The notes under the pieces: generated by a model | Told to the model about the DNA's origin: nothing | Database searches by the model: none | What the model saw: the letters and a program-made list of their open reading frames with translations, nothing else | Shown here: positions 45,501 through 57,760 of the stretch, piece after piece | How positions within the stretch are numbered: the stretch's first letter is position 1 | Layout of the letters: each line of letters begins with the position of its first letter | Position numbers and translations under genes: made by a program | Assembly (NCBI GenBank): GCA_026745465.1 | Contig: JACYXH010000584.1 | Location: 136,001 to 200,000, forward strand | From: Lota lota | Taxonomy: Eukaryota > Chordata > Actinopteri > Gadiformes > Lotidae | DNA: 64,000 bases | Direction: 5' to 3'

Positions 45501-46343
45501 GACTACAATGTGTGGATTTATAACTTCCAACTCTCATCGTTGGCTTTGTTAGTATGCCTCTCATCTACCTGCACATTTCTTCATACGTTGAACTGTTTTA
45601 ATATCTTGTAGCGTTTCTTTCTAATTGGCTTTTCTGTCCGTCAGTCTGTCCAGGACACGGCTGATGAAGCAGGATTCAGACTAGCACACGGTCTGGCACT
45701 AAGCTGTTCTGCAAGGATGCGTCTTTTGTCTTTGTGTGTAAGCTTCTGTGTGTGTGTGTGTTTCCTGCCTTGTCTCCGCACACACTCTTATCTCAGAGGA
45801 GCACCTGCTGAGGCCCAAACTCTCCCACCTTCCCCGCGAGAGGGATTCTTCCTGATGCCTTCACCACGCCCTCTCAAACGCACGCACACACATGCTAATG
45901 ATAATCACAACAATGATAAAAGGTTTGAAATGTGTTCCTCCCGACAGAGTTTGGAATGGACTTTTGCACACGTTGTGAATATTTGAACCCAGGTGTTTTC
46001 TTTCTTGCTCTCTCGCACAGACACACAAACACGCGTCTGTGATCCTCTGTCATCTGTGTGTGTGCGTTCTCATTTCTGCTCCCGCCTTCAAAGATTGACC
46101 TCACTGTATACGGTGAAACAGTGGGCCATTTCAAGCCGTGTTGGCATTGTCTCCAATGCCGTTCTTAATCCTGCAATACAGCCGCGAAAACCCAGAAACT
46201 GGAGCATGTGTTCGTCCGCCCACTAGAACGCCGAGGGAAAGGAAAAGGCCAATACACAGGAGGAACGCGGTCGCCAGCGTTCAGACGTCATCGAACCGCT
46301 ACGCAGATCAATGCTAGCCGGGAGTCCTGCCAGGAGGGGCGGG

Positions 46344-46344
<1 letters not shown>
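45501..46344. other. No gene seen
   Basis: Contains short TG and CA tracts (about 45745-45765 and 45880-45895). ORFs look random. Confidence 0.5.

Positions 46345-46374
<30 letters not shown>
46345..46374. repeat. Poly-G run (30 G)
   Basis: Homopolymer, with further G-rich text to about 46447. Confidence 0.9.
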
Positions 46375-46376
<2 letters not shown>

Positions 46377-46684
46377 ATCAGGGGCCTCTGACGACAGTGC
46401 AGCATCAGCCCTGGCGTGATGGGGGGTGGGGGCGGTGGGGGGGGGGAGGCTGATTACAAGTGTGTCCTCAGCAGGTGATCTCTGCAAGCTAGTCTCTGAA
46501 GCCAATAGCCAACAGATTATTTCCTCAATTATTGGTAATACTTTACAAAAAGGGTACATTAATTTGCCGTGAATTAACTTTAGTTAATGCGGTAATAAAC
46601 ATATATAAATAATACTAATGTTCTGGTAATCATTTACTAATGTTTTCATGTTAACTAAGCTAATCTTTTATACATTATTTAATA

Positions 46685-46706
46685 GGGTTAGGGTTAACCC
46701 TAACCC
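46685..46706. repeat. Head-to-head telomere-motif palindrome
   Basis: Two TTAGGG-type units meet two CCCTAA units in a perfect 22-bp palindrome, followed by ACCTAAACCTAACCCTAATG. Confidence 0.85.
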
Positions 46707-47370
46707 ACTCAATCCACACCTAAACCTAACCCTAATGCTAATGCTATATAACTGCTTATTACTGCATTAACCAATCTTAATTAATGTACACTGAGTAGGG
46801 AGCATTCATCTTTCAGACACTTTCATTTGGTTTCCAGGAATTCCAGCTAATATTCCAAAATGTATTTTGGAACATTTTCATCAATCAATTTCTCACGCTG
46901 GGATACCGTAGACATGCCTTTCAACTGTTGCCATTATGGTTATGATTTAGGAAAGGTCTGGAACCATGACCAACTTTACAACTCAAAGCCTGTCTCATTT
47001 TGGTTCTAGCTAGTTGATAATCTGCCCCGGGCCATACAATGGAACCGCTTCAGCCACGGCAGGAAAGGGACGACTTGCTGTGATGTCTTTTTAAAAGACC
47101 CTCTCCCACTTGAGTGTGTGATGAATTCCCGCGTTAGTGCTGTGTACAGATGTCACCGTGTGTGATTTAATAGCCCCACCACCCGCACACACGGGGCTCT
47201 GGAAACAAAGAGTCTTTCAGCTGCCGCTCCGCTGCAGGCCGGCGTTCCTGCAGCGTTCCATTCCAGGAAGGCTGGAAGTCTGTCAAGGCTGCGTGTGTCA
47301 CTGAGCAAAGAGTCGTGGATCATTCTTCCAGCATGTCATCGCAGCATCTGTGGCTTGCAAATCTAATGCG

Positions 47371-47390
47371 CCCCCCCCCCCCCCCCCCCC
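47371..47390. repeat. Poly-C run (20 C)
   Basis: Homopolymer. The rest of 46710-48040 holds no recognised feature. Confidence 0.85.
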
Positions 47391-48037
47391 AACCCCCTTG
47401 CTGTGTGTAGACGCGCAGACCACAAACGACACAGGCCACTGTGACCTCCATGTTTGTTCCTCCCTATGCAAGCTTGCATAATAGATCACTGGATTGGCCA
47501 CCTTTGACCTGGAGGATGTTCCCTGTGGCTGGAGGGTAACCATGCAGAGCATTGATCCAAGCATTACGTGTCTCTACATCAGCTACGCCTTCAGATGGGT
47601 CCGTACATCTCAACGTCTCAGTACGTCAGGGGTCTCAGTGACCCCTGACCCCTATTCTGTGACGTCTGTGTTTTAGGCCACACACTGGTGTAGTGCTGAA
47701 TAAGACACATTCCTAGGATCAGCATGATGCAGCTACGCTGTTGTGCATTTCTGACGCGTCCATCAATCTTCCACCTGAAGTTAGCCTCAAATTTCTGTTG
47801 AGCAATCCATCTCCCCCCTCCCTCTGGTCTCTCTAACATCAACGTCTCTCTAGCTGACGTTTACACTGAACCCTCATGAGAGCCCGGTCATGCTGTCTGT
47901 GTGTCGACCCCAGATCACCACCCTCACTCGCCCAGTTTCACCTACTTGGTTCACAGCGTTGACTTTGTCTGCCTGAAGATCTGCCTTGCTGAACCTCACA
48001 TCATTCACCGTGCCTTTAGCGTCAGTCGCGCCGTATA

Positions 48038-48100
48038 CCCCCCTCCCTCCCCCCCCCCCTCCCTCCCCCCCCCCTCCCTCCCCCCCCCCCCTCCCCCCGA
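48038..48100. repeat. CCCTCCCTCC pyrimidine tract
   Basis: C-rich tract of C7-C10 blocks separated by TCCCT; G-quadruplex-capable on the minus strand. Confidence 0.85.
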
Positions 48101-48383
48101 GCCCCCAGGCTGTGGGTGGAAAAAGAGGATGAAACTGGCTTTTCCAAATCTCCCGAGGAAAGGGTTGAATGTGGGCGAAGGGGGCAGGAATAAACAGGTA
48201 TGGTGTGCGTGATTAACACGGACAAAGAGGGGTTTTATTTCCACAACAAAGATGTTTTCATTGCAGTAATTTAGAGGGGAGGTGGGGGAGAGAGTGACCA
48301 ATTGCTCCACTTCAAATTATTTCTCTGTCGCAACCGCCAGCGTTTTATACCAACTTGTTTTTCTCCTCTTAAGCGTCTTATGT

Positions 48384-48775
48384 TGTAACCCTAACCTAAC
48401 CTAACCCTAACATATGTTGTAAACCTAACTTATGTTGTAACCCTAACCTAACCCTAACCTAACCCATGTTGTAACCCTAACCTAACCTAACCCTGACCTA
48501 ACCCATGTTGTAACCCTAACCTAACCCTAACATATGTTGTAAACCTAACTTATGTTGTAACCCTAACCTAACCCTAACCTAACCCATGTTGTAACCCTAA
48601 CCTAACCTAACCCTGACCTAACCCATGTTGTAACCCTAACCTAACCTAACCCTGACCTAACCCATGTTGTAACCCTAACCTAACCTAACCCTAACCTAAC
48701 CCTAACCTAACTTATGTTGTAACCCTATCCTAACCTAACCCTAACCTAACCCATGTTGTAACCCTAACCTAAGCC
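48384..48775 (+). repeat. Degenerate telomere-like satellite
   Basis: Tandem CCCTAA and CCTAA units interrupted by ACCCATGTTGTAA or ACTTATGTTGTAA every 25-40 bp. Interstitial and non-uniform, so not a true telomere. Confidence 0.92.
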
Positions 48776-48926
48776 GTTGAAGGATTTTAATAAGTGTATT
48801 TCTACAGTGACCAATCTACATGCTGTTGATTTGAAAGCTTTACAGACTTAACTTTTATACAGTTAACTAGTGCTGGCCCAGTTTATGTTAGCCAGTTTAT
48901 GTTAGCCAATCACTTACTTACACTTA

Positions 48927-48951
48927 CCCCCCCCCCCCCCCCCCCCCCCCC
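48927..48951. repeat. Poly-C run (25 C)
   Basis: Homopolymer. Confidence 0.88.
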
Positions 48952-49204
48952 GGCCTCTACTGGGAAGATGGCATTCATCTGTAAACAAGGGGAAGCTAAA
49001 AGGAGAAAGAGCTTCAAACATGACACTACACCTGTCCTCCTCATCATCAGCCCTGCCACAGCTTAGAGCGCACGGCTTGTCATGGCTTAGGAGCCTCAGC
49101 GTATAGACCCTTCTGATGCTGTGTGTGTGTGTGTGTGTTGAAGTGTGTGCGTTTGTTGGTAGTGTACGTACAAAAGAGAACATCCGTATCTAAACACACA
49201 CGCT

Positions 49205-49375
49205 GCACCCCTCCCCATCACACACACACACCCACCCACACTGTGCCCCCCTCCCCATCACACACACACTGTGCCCCCCTCCCATCACACCCACACTGTC
49301 CCCCACCCCCTCCATCACACACACACACACACACTGTCCCCCCCTCCCCATCACACCCACACTGTGCCCCCCCCC
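49205..49375 (+). repeat. CACACTGTGCCCCCCTCCCC minisatellite
   Basis: About five irregular units mixing (CA)n, CTGTGCCCCCC and CTCCCCATCA. Confidence 0.88.
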
Positions 49376-49498
49376 CTGAGTGTTGCAGCGCTGCAGAGGG
49401 CCAGGGGGGCAGATGCTGTCTGACGTAAATGCAACACAAGCGTTGTGTTTGTGTGGTCACACGCCCATCAGCTAATGGCTCACCTCACCAGGGGTGGG

Positions 49499-49499
<1 letters not shown>

Positions 49500-49584
<85 letters not shown>
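49500..49584. repeat. (AC)n microsatellite
   Basis: Pure AC dinucleotides, about 42 units. Confidence 0.97.
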
Positions 49585-49587
<3 letters not shown>

Positions 49588-49654
49588 CGCTGGGCTTAAC
49601 AGAACCTAAGTGACGAATGTCCTAGGGCCGACTGAAGCAGATGTTATGAGGCCA

Positions 49655-49659
<5 letters not shown>

Positions 49660-49725
<66 letters not shown>
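49660..49725. repeat. (TG)n microsatellite
   Basis: Pure TG dinucleotides, about 33 units, 75 bp beyond an (AC)n tract. Confidence 0.97.
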
Positions 49726-49727
<2 letters not shown>

Positions 49728-49897
49728 AACGAAAGGACAAAAACAACACGGGGACAACAATGGACCACATGCCTTTGGTCTGTGATCATTCCACTTGTGC
49801 CCTGTGGATGTTTTTCAGGGTGAGTGTGTAAGTGTTTGTGTGTGTGTGTGTATGTCAATGCCTCCTTGTGTGTTGTATGTGCCAGTTTTGTGTATGT

Positions 49898-50188
<291 letters not shown>

Positions 50189-50198
50189 ATGTATATAT

Positions 50199-51150
50199 CA
50201 GAATCAGAATCAGAAAAGCTTTATTGCCAAGTATGTTTTTTAAACATACAAGGAATTTGTCTTGGTGATGTAGGTGCACGTCACGTTCTCTATTGCAGGT
50301 TAAACAGAACAAACAAAATAAGTATAAATATATATAAATATATACACACAATTTAGATTTACAAGAGCAGATTAAGTACAGTGGCATGTGGAGCCAGGGG
50401 TGGGGTGTGGAGAGAGTCAGGGTGGTTTCCGGGCCTTGTTAATAAGGCTAGTGGAGGAGGGGAAAAAACTGTCCTTGTGACGAGAGGTTTTGGTCCTGAT
50501 GGACCTCAGCCTCCTGCCAGAGGGGAGTGGCTCAAAGAGATTGTTGCCGGGGTGGGAGGGGTCAGCCACAATCTTTCCTGCACGCTTCAGAGTCCTGGTG
50601 GCGTAAAGGTCCTGGAGCGGCGGCAGATTGCAGCCAATCACCTTCTCAGCTGAGCGAATGACACGCTGCAGTCTGCCCATGTCCTTGGCTGTGCTAGCAG
50701 CGTACCAGGTGGTGATGGAGGATGTGAGGATGGACTCAATGATGGCTGTGTAGAAGTGCACCATCATTGTCTTTGGCAGGTTGAATTTCTTCAGCTGCCG
50801 CAGGAAGTACATCCTCTGTTGTGCTTTCTTGACGAGGGAGCTGATGCTCAGCTCCCACTTGAGGTCCTGGGAGATGATAGTTCCCAGGAAGCGGAAAGAC
50901 TCCACAATGTTGATTGTGGAGCCAGAGAGGGTGATGGGGGCAGGTGGGGCTGGGTTCTTCCTGAAGTCCACAACCATCTCCACTGTCTTTAGAGCGTTGA
51001 GCTCTAGGTTGTTTTGCTTGCACCACTTCACCAGGTGGTCAGCCTCCGACCTGTAGGCGGACTCGTCTCCATCAGAGATGAGTCCGATGAGGGAGGTGTC
51101 GTCCGCGAACTTCAGAAGCTTGACAGACTGGTGACTGGAGGTGCAGCTGT
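50199..51150 (-). mobile_element. 5'-truncated non-LTR retrotransposon (LINE)
   Basis: The minus-strand frame encodes the C-terminal part of a reverse transcriptase: VKLLKFADDTSLIGL (the FADD catalytic motif, near 51090), LVKWCKQNNLELNALKTVE, FRFLGTIISQDLKW, LVKKAQQRMYFLRQL, then FEPLPSGRRLRSIRTKT and DSFFPSSTSLIN, ending near 50417. The 3' end at about 50199 has the polyA-signal-like TTGGCAATAAAGC (inverse) and TGATTC repeats, identical to 33925-34023. It looks like the CR1/L2/Rex-type group; the exact clade is not assigned. The upstream palm and endonuclease are missing. Confidence 0.9.
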
Positions 51151-52210
51151 TGGTATATATGTTATGTATATATGTATGTGCTCATCTTGGCAGATTGTAA
51201 AAGCAGACAGATGTTCTGCCAGCGCTCGCTGCCGTTCTCCTGTACGAACGGAGGAGGAGGCTGGAGGGCAGCTGCGGTGACGTGTGTGCAGTGATGTGCA
51301 CCGCAAAGCGCAGAATTCATTAGCAAGCGACAGTGTCAATTGAAAGCTCAGCTCGTCTAAGGAGATGGTGAAGCAGCCCCCTCCTTCCCCCTCCTGAGCC
51401 TCTGACGTCGGTCGATGACATCACTCCTCATAGCGCCTTGAGGAGGAGAGGAGGAGAGGAGGAGAGGAGAAGAGCCCGTCTCTGAGCTTTGCCGGGGCTT
51501 TAAAGATGGCTCAAAGGGCAGAATCTGCGGTGGAGATAAATACACGACGCTAGACCAGGGTGGGCCAACAGGGAATCACACTTGTGTTTTTTTATCGGAG
51601 CTAATTTTGAAAACGACCGACGTCATCAGAACATTCCACACCTACCCTCGCCCCCTGGTGAGCTGCAGCGGTGTGCTGTAATATGCCCCCCCCCCGCCAC
51701 ATACCTGACACTAATCACACACACCTGAGCCCACTGAGATAATGATGCTTCGCCGTGGGGGCGTCTGCCATCTCAGGGCTCAGGGCGACAGATTCATGCC
51801 CAACAAGACTGTTCCATCCAGCATCCTTTCATCTTCACAGTGATCGTTGGATCCAATGACATGCCGTGGAATGATGACAGCCTGTGATTTGTGCTAATTG
51901 AGACGGGTGCTAAGTACGAGCACAGCTACATATGGTAGAGAAGGTCCAGCTGCGAACGGGGCGGTTTGAACCAGTGGAGCAGATGTTGCGTCCTGGAGGT
52001 TTATTTGCCTCTGCTAAGTGGCTGGCCGTTACGGTCGAAGGAGCGGAGATGGAGAGGCAGGCCTCATGTTGTTTACTGGTTAATGGGTTGGCATGTTCGC
52101 ACACGGCACACAACCCGCAATAAAACCGGTTAAAACAGGTTTTACTTGTAAACGTGGCAAAAAAATCTGCTTAATGAGCGACCAGAGTTCTCGGAGTTCT
52201 ACTGTACGAA
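51151..52210. other. No gene seen
   Basis: Mixed sequence with a short GAGGAGAGGAGGAGAGG run near 51440-51470; no conserved ORF. Confidence 0.5.
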
Positions 52211-52211
52211 T

Positions 52212-52212
<1 letters not shown>

Positions 52213-52301
<89 letters not shown>
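52213..52301. repeat. (AC)n microsatellite
   Basis: Pure AC dinucleotides, about 44 units. Confidence 0.97.
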
Positions 52302-52303
<2 letters not shown>

Positions 52304-52532
52304 CTTTGGTGTGTGCGTGCGTGCGTGTAAAGGCAGCGATCCACTCTTGAACTGCCGGAATGAACGGAAAGTGACAATGTTTAGCAAATCGAAATTGTAG
52401 GATTGCGTCCCGTTCTGTCCTGTGATTCACCCTCGCTGTCTGCTGGGAAATGTCACACTTGTTATGCGTGGATGAATCATTTAAGGGGACTATCAAGGTT
52501 CATGACAAAGTATATCTATCTATCTATCGATT

Positions 52533-52697
52533 TATCTATCTAATAATCCACATCTATGCTTGGTGTAATACTGATAAAGAAGTGCGCAGGGGTTATATAT
52601 CCTTTGCAAATGGCATCATACTGTTAAATGTCAACCTGCAGAATGTGGTTTCAGACATCCTGCAAAGTTGCAAACATCAATACAGTAACTCACGCAC

Positions 52698-52776
<79 letters not shown>

Positions 52777-52992
52777 CTACTAACCATGGTAGTGCTGAGG
52801 TGACGGTGGTGGGCGGGGGATGGAGATGTGCGTGAGCTACTGTATTGATGTTTGCAACTTTGCAGGATGTCTGAAACCACATTCTGCAGGTTGACATTTA
52901 ACAGTACGATGCCATTTGCAAAGGATATATAACCCCTGCGCACTTCTTTATCAGTATTACACCAAGCATAGATGTGGATTATTAGATAGATA
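52533..52992. repeat. Long inverted repeat, 166-bp arms
   Basis: Arms 52533-52698 and 52827-52992 are reverse complements with only two mismatches by eye. The 128-bp spacer has a C run of about 38, (CA)n and a G-rich stretch. TATC/GATA microsatellites extend both outer ends. Confidence 0.93.
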
Positions 52993-53205
52993 GATAGATG
53001 ATAGAGCGATAGATAGATGATAGATAGCTAGATAGATAGATAGATAGATGATAGAGCAATAGATAGATAGATGATAGATAGATGGATGATAGATAGATGA
53101 TAGATAGATGGATGATAGATAGATGATAGATAGATGGATGATAGATAGATGATAGATAGATAGATAGATAGATAGATGATAGAGCAATAGATAGATAGAT
53201 GATAG
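52983..53205. repeat. (GATA)n compound microsatellite
   Basis: GATAGATA tracts with GATGATAGA and GATGGATGATA interruptions. Confidence 0.95.
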
Positions 53206-53422
53206 ATATATTTAGGGGGTGGGGGTTTAGATAGATGACTCTGTTCCTAAAGAGGGAGGGCACACTGAGAGCGTCACGCGTCTCCTTTGTGTCGCCTGCT
53301 GGCGGCTGACGCCTTTGTTTCTCCAGGGGTCGTGGCGTCATTGTGGTTCCACCCTCGCCTCACCTCTGCTGCGGTGGAACGTTTGTCTCTGCTGAGCCTT
53401 CTGGTCATTTCAGGCCTCAGGC

Positions 53423-53441
53423 CCCCCCCCCCCCCCCCCCC
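53423..53441. repeat. Poly-C run
   Basis: Homopolymer C of about 19. Confidence 0.8.
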
Positions 53442-53584
53442 AGCCAGGTGTCTGAGGGAGGGCCCCCGCTCACGTGGCCCCAGCAGGCTACCAGCGTCAC
53501 ACCTGCTCCTGGGGCGCCCTCAGCTCAGCCCACGCAAATCTTTTAATCTGCGCTGAGCAGACGTCTTCTCAGGCCGCTGACGCC

Positions 53585-53905
53585 AAGAGGAAGAGCACTG
53601 TTCTTCAAGAGGAAGAGCACTGTTCTTCAAGAGCAAGAGCACTGTTCTTCAAGAGCAAGAGCACTGTTCTTCAAGAGCAAGAGCACTGTTCTTCAAGAGC
53701 AAGAGCACTGTTCTTCAAGAGCAAGAGCACTGTTCTTCAAGAGCAAGAGCACTGTTCTTCAAGAGCAAGAGCACTGTTCTTCAAGAGCAAGAGCACTGTT
53801 CTTCAAGAGCAAGAGCACTGTTCTTCAAGAGCAAGAGCACTGTTCTTCAAGAGGAAGAGCACTGTTCTTCAAGAGCAAGAGCACTGTTCTTCAAGAGCAA
53901 GGAGG
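53585..53905 (+). repeat. 22-bp minisatellite, about 14 copies
   Basis: Unit AAGAGCACTGTTCTTCAAGA + GC; a few copies have GG in place of GC. The frame stays open only by chance of composition. Confidence 0.95.
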
Positions 53906-55440
53906 GCTAGAAAGAGCCTCTAACACATGGCTTTCTTGAAAGTATAGAACTTATTAAGGGGTGGTGCGGGGGGGGGGGGATGCTGATGGGTCAGGAGGAC
54001 GGGGCAGGAAAGGCGTGGCACTGCTTGGTTAAACAAGAAGAGGATCATCCCTGCCCTGGTCTCCTCATACTCATTTAGATTACCCCCCCCCCCCCCCCCC
54101 CACTACGCGCACGCACACACGTCTTACGCAGTGGGGGCTCAAAGGCTCTGCAGGCAGCACTTTATATTCCTGGGAAATTATAAAATACTCCCCACACTAG
54201 AGAAGAAGAATAAGTTTCACATGAATGGGCATCAGTAGAGTGCGTGGGGATGATGGCTGCTCTAAGCAGCCTCACCTGGTCCGAGTCAGACAGATTAGAC
54301 TCGGGGGCTGGGTGAGCCCGCGCACCTGGGGTGCATTTGAATAGTCAAAGCACTCAGTGTATGCCAGCCGTCACCACACCACACTCAGGAAGAACTTGTA
54401 CATGTCAGCGTTTACCACCTGCTCTGGCCAACTCTATAATAAACGGGTTTGCTCAACACCTACCCAGGAGCCCAGCAAAGCCACTTTAGCCAGAGATAGA
54501 CCAAGCGTTGGCGCAGACAGCCGGCTGTGGCGTGAATGGAATTGCTCGCCAATGTCCTCAGCGTGTTACTGGAAGATTCCACCAGGGGCGCTGCAGAGAA
54601 CTAGGACCTCCGGATTGGCACGATGTAAACAATTAACAAGGCGACACTCGAGGTTACTATCTTATTACTGTGAGCTCACGGCAGACAGAGCAGCACACAC
54701 ACACACACGCGCACACACGCACGCACGCACACACCCACACACCTCTATTCGAACTAAAGTGAAGCCCTCGCCCTCACTAAGTCTCTCCACACTCCCTCCC
54801 TCCTCCTGGTCTGGCTGCGGGCCGCGGGCCGGCCCATGTTGGGCATGAGGGAGTTAGCCCAACAACACCTGGGGCAGGACAACAACACCTGGGGCAGGAC
54901 AACAACACCTGGGGCAGCACAACAACACCTGGGAGACGCCTCACAACCCTCGTCCCATCAGCCTTATTGCCATGTTTACCTCCTGAGTCGTCCTTTTAAA
55001 ACCCCCACGCAGAGTTTCTCTAGTCTGGATGGAAATCCAGCCTGTCCCTTTTTTTAACTAATCTCTGGTTTTCCCTCCTTATTTAAACCCGCTCTGACGC
55101 AGCCCCACCCGGGCTCAGTCCTGCAAATCCCCTGTTTTTATGTTATCAGGGTTGGGTCGGTGACCTTGAATCTACTGCAATTACAGTCTTTGTAGTTCGT
55201 GGGATAGACATGCATGCGCATGTGTCTGCCTGTGTGCAGATGTGTGGGTGTGTGTGTGCGCGCACACGCACCTGGATGTGTGTGTATTTATGTGTGCATG
55301 AGTGTCTGAGTGAGGAAACTGTGGCCCAGACAGCTTTTCATTCACTACTGGTTTTTGGGAGCAGTAGATACCAAGCATTACATCACAGGGTTAGGTGAAT
55401 CATTATCTCTAACAGAACACAATGCTTTTACCCCTTGACG
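53906..55440. other. No gene seen; small repeats only
   Basis: Contains a poly-C run near 54084-54101, CA/CG dinucleotides near 54695-54740, and a 20-bp unit (AACAACACCTGGGGCAGGAC) repeated about four times at 54858-54935. Confidence 0.55.
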
Positions 55441-55443
55441 CTC

Positions 55444-55494
55444 ACTCTCTCTCTCTCTCTTGCTCTCGCTGTCTCTCGCTCTCTCTCGCTCTCA

Positions 55495-55542
<48 letters not shown>

Positions 55543-55545
55543 CTT
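55444..55545. repeat. (CT)n microsatellite with CTCGCT interruptions
   Basis: CT-rich tract. Confidence 0.92.
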
Positions 55546-55649
55546 GCTTTCTCTCTTCTTTTTCTTTGAACCCAATCAGTCATGTCTAAGCCTCTCTTCC
55601 TATCACGCAGTTCATTCAATTCTATCCAACGTCATTCTCGGATTTATAC

Positions 55650-55979
55650 ACGTGTGTGTGTATGCGTGTGTGGGTGTGGGTGGGTGTGCGTGTGTGTGGG
55701 TGCGTGTGTGGTTGTGCGTGCGTGCGTGCGTGCGTGTGTGTGTGTGGTTGTGTGTGTGTGTGTGTGTGTGCGTGCGTGTGTGTGTGGTTTTGTGTGTGTG
55801 TGTGTGTGCATGGGTGTGTGTGTGTGTGTGTGGGGGTGCGTGTGTGTGTGTGTGCGTGCGTGCGTGTGTGTGCGTGTGTGTGTGCGTGCGTGCGTGTGTG
55901 TGTGTGCGTGCGTGCGTGTGTGTGTGCGTGTGTGGTTGTGTGTGTGTGTGCGTGCGTGTGTGGTTTTGTGTGTGTGCAT

Positions 55980-56018
<39 letters not shown>

Positions 56019-56062
56019 CGTGCGTGTGTGTGCGTGTTGTGTGTGTGTGTGCGTGGGTGCAG
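55650..56062. repeat. Compound (TG)n/(TGCG)n tract
   Basis: TG dinucleotides with GTGCGTGCG blocks and GTGTGGTT interruptions over 400 bp; alternating purine-pyrimidine, with Z-DNA potential. Confidence 0.95.
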
Positions 56063-56070
56063 GTTCTATC

Positions 56071-57009
56071 ACCCCAGGATGATAGCTGGCCCCGGCGTGA
56101 CGCACAGCGTTGTGGTTCCAGGGGTTGTGGAGAAGAGGGGGGGTGGTTCCGGGGGGGCCCGGTCTCTGCCTGCAGGCCTTCAGAACGATACACAGGTATC
56201 ATGGTGCTACTGTGGTGTTACGTAAGATGTTCTCATAGTTGTAGTCCATTAGAACTGCCGGGCCTGCTTTTGTTTCTGCTCTGCCTTGCGTTACGACAGA
56301 CTCTGTCTTTGGTGTCAATGTACTTTTTCGCCGTGCATTCATGTTTATGACGCATCTTATACATATCTTGTGCTTTATTACACTATTTTGTTAGTTTATT
56401 ACTCTATTCTGATTGGTCGATTACGGGATTCAGCGGCCTGTTATTTCTGAGCAGCAGAGCGTTGCTATGAATAACAGAGCGTTGCTATGGAAGCTATTTC
56501 CATCCATAGAATCGAACAGACAATTTTCTTTGCAGAAGCAATAATAATTATTTACAAATCAATACAATCATTTTTTGTAGGTAATATTTTTTCTGAGATG
56601 ATTTAATCAGTAGCCATGTAATGAACGGATAATGTACAGTGTCATTATCACATATTTATATCTTTATAAATAAGCCCAGACGGCTGATTCTGTACATTAT
56701 CCCTCGGATAATGGATCATAGGAGCTGCATCATGTTATTGTCTTGCAAAAAAGATCTCAACCTGTATGAGGAAACCCTGAACAAGTAAAGGTTAAATAAA
56801 CAAAGGACATCACGTTATCCTGTTTGATAGGTCTTCTGCGCATATCCTGTATTTGTATTGGTAACCACTGTTTAAATAACGTTGTGTGCATTATTATCTC
56901 TTGACAGCGCTTACTTTGTTAAATTATCACTCCCCATGAGGAGTAATAATGTCACATGTCAACGCAGAGTTTGCATCTTCAAAATGGGTTTCGAGGCCAG
57001 AGACAGCCA
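56071..57009. other. No gene seen; possible small transposon remnant
   Basis: GGATAATGTACAG at 56627-56639 and its inverse at 56690-56702 frame 50 bp. A TGCTATGAATAACAGAGCGT duplication lies near 56460-56490. Confidence 0.4.
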
Positions 57010-57760
57010 GGTATTTACTGTCTTTCAAAAGTTAAAGTCGCAATGTGTAACATTTCAACTAGCGCGTAGCTTAAAATTACCTGGACATATCTGTAGACAA
57101 CGCTGATGGATAGTGACTTAAATAATGTTATCAATAAAATCACATCTTATAACAATATATTTGATATATTCTACAAATAAAAAATCCTGGTCAGCCCGTT
57201 CCTTTCTCTTTGTTTACAAGAATCCTACTATCGACTCTTCTAACCCCCTCCCCCTTCCCTAAACCCCTCCCCCAACCCCTCCCACTCACCATAAGCCCCT
57301 CCCACTCACGCTACCCAGCCAGCCAAGCTACGCTAGGTCACGCCCCCCAGCCAGGAAGCTACGCTAGGTCACGCCCCCCAGCCAGGAAGCTACGCTAGGT
57401 CACGCCCCCCAGCCAGGAAGCTACGCTAGGTCACGCCCCCCAGCCAGGAAGCTACGCTAGGTCACGCCCCCCAGCCAGGAAGCTACGCTAGGTCACGCCC
57501 CCCAGCCAGGAAGCTACGCTAGGTCACGCCCCCCAGCCAGGAAGCTACGCTAGGTCACGCCCCCCAGCCAGGAAGCTACGCTAGGTCACGCCCCCCAGCC
57601 AGGAAGCTACGCTAGGTCACGCCCCCCAGCCAGGAAGCTACGCTAGGTCACGCCACACAGTTCACAGACAGAGGACAGAACTCTGTAATTGAGTTTTTAA
57701 TTCTGAAATAATCTCCCGCCTACTTACTGGGAGGGGCAAACTCGTACACATTGTGACTCT
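57010..57760 (+). mobile_element. Dispersed element, copy B (with 31-bp VNTR)
   Basis: Same blocks as 44829-45500 in opposite orientation: TTATCAATAAAATCA, CTTTGTTTACAAG, CCCCTCCCACTCACCATAAG, AGCTACGCTAGGTCACG, AGGACAGAACTCTGTAATTG, and one copy of the 55-bp-unit relative near 57708-57755. Here the AGCTACGCTAGGTCACGCCC block is the one expanded. Confidence 0.75.
57312..57652 (+). repeat. 31-bp minisatellite, about 11 copies
   Basis: Unit GGAAGCTACGCTAGGTCACG + CCCCCCAGCCA, nearly homogeneous, inside dispersed element copy B. Confidence 0.95.

Noticed and set aside
48384..48775. True telomere or chromosome end
   Set aside because: The motif is degenerate, punctuated by CATGTTGTAA, short, and flanked by ordinary sequence on both sides.
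53585..53905. Glucocorticoid/androgen response element array
   Set aside because: TGTTCT half-sites are present, but the partner half-site is not at the required 3-nt spacing.
53474..53923. 149-codon ORF with TVLQEQEHCSSRARALFF-type repeats
   Set aside because: Translation of the 22-bp minisatellite; period 66 bp follows from 22 x 3.
55456..56225. Cys/Val- and Thr/His-rich ORFs
   Set aside because: Readings of the compound (TG)n tract on both strands.
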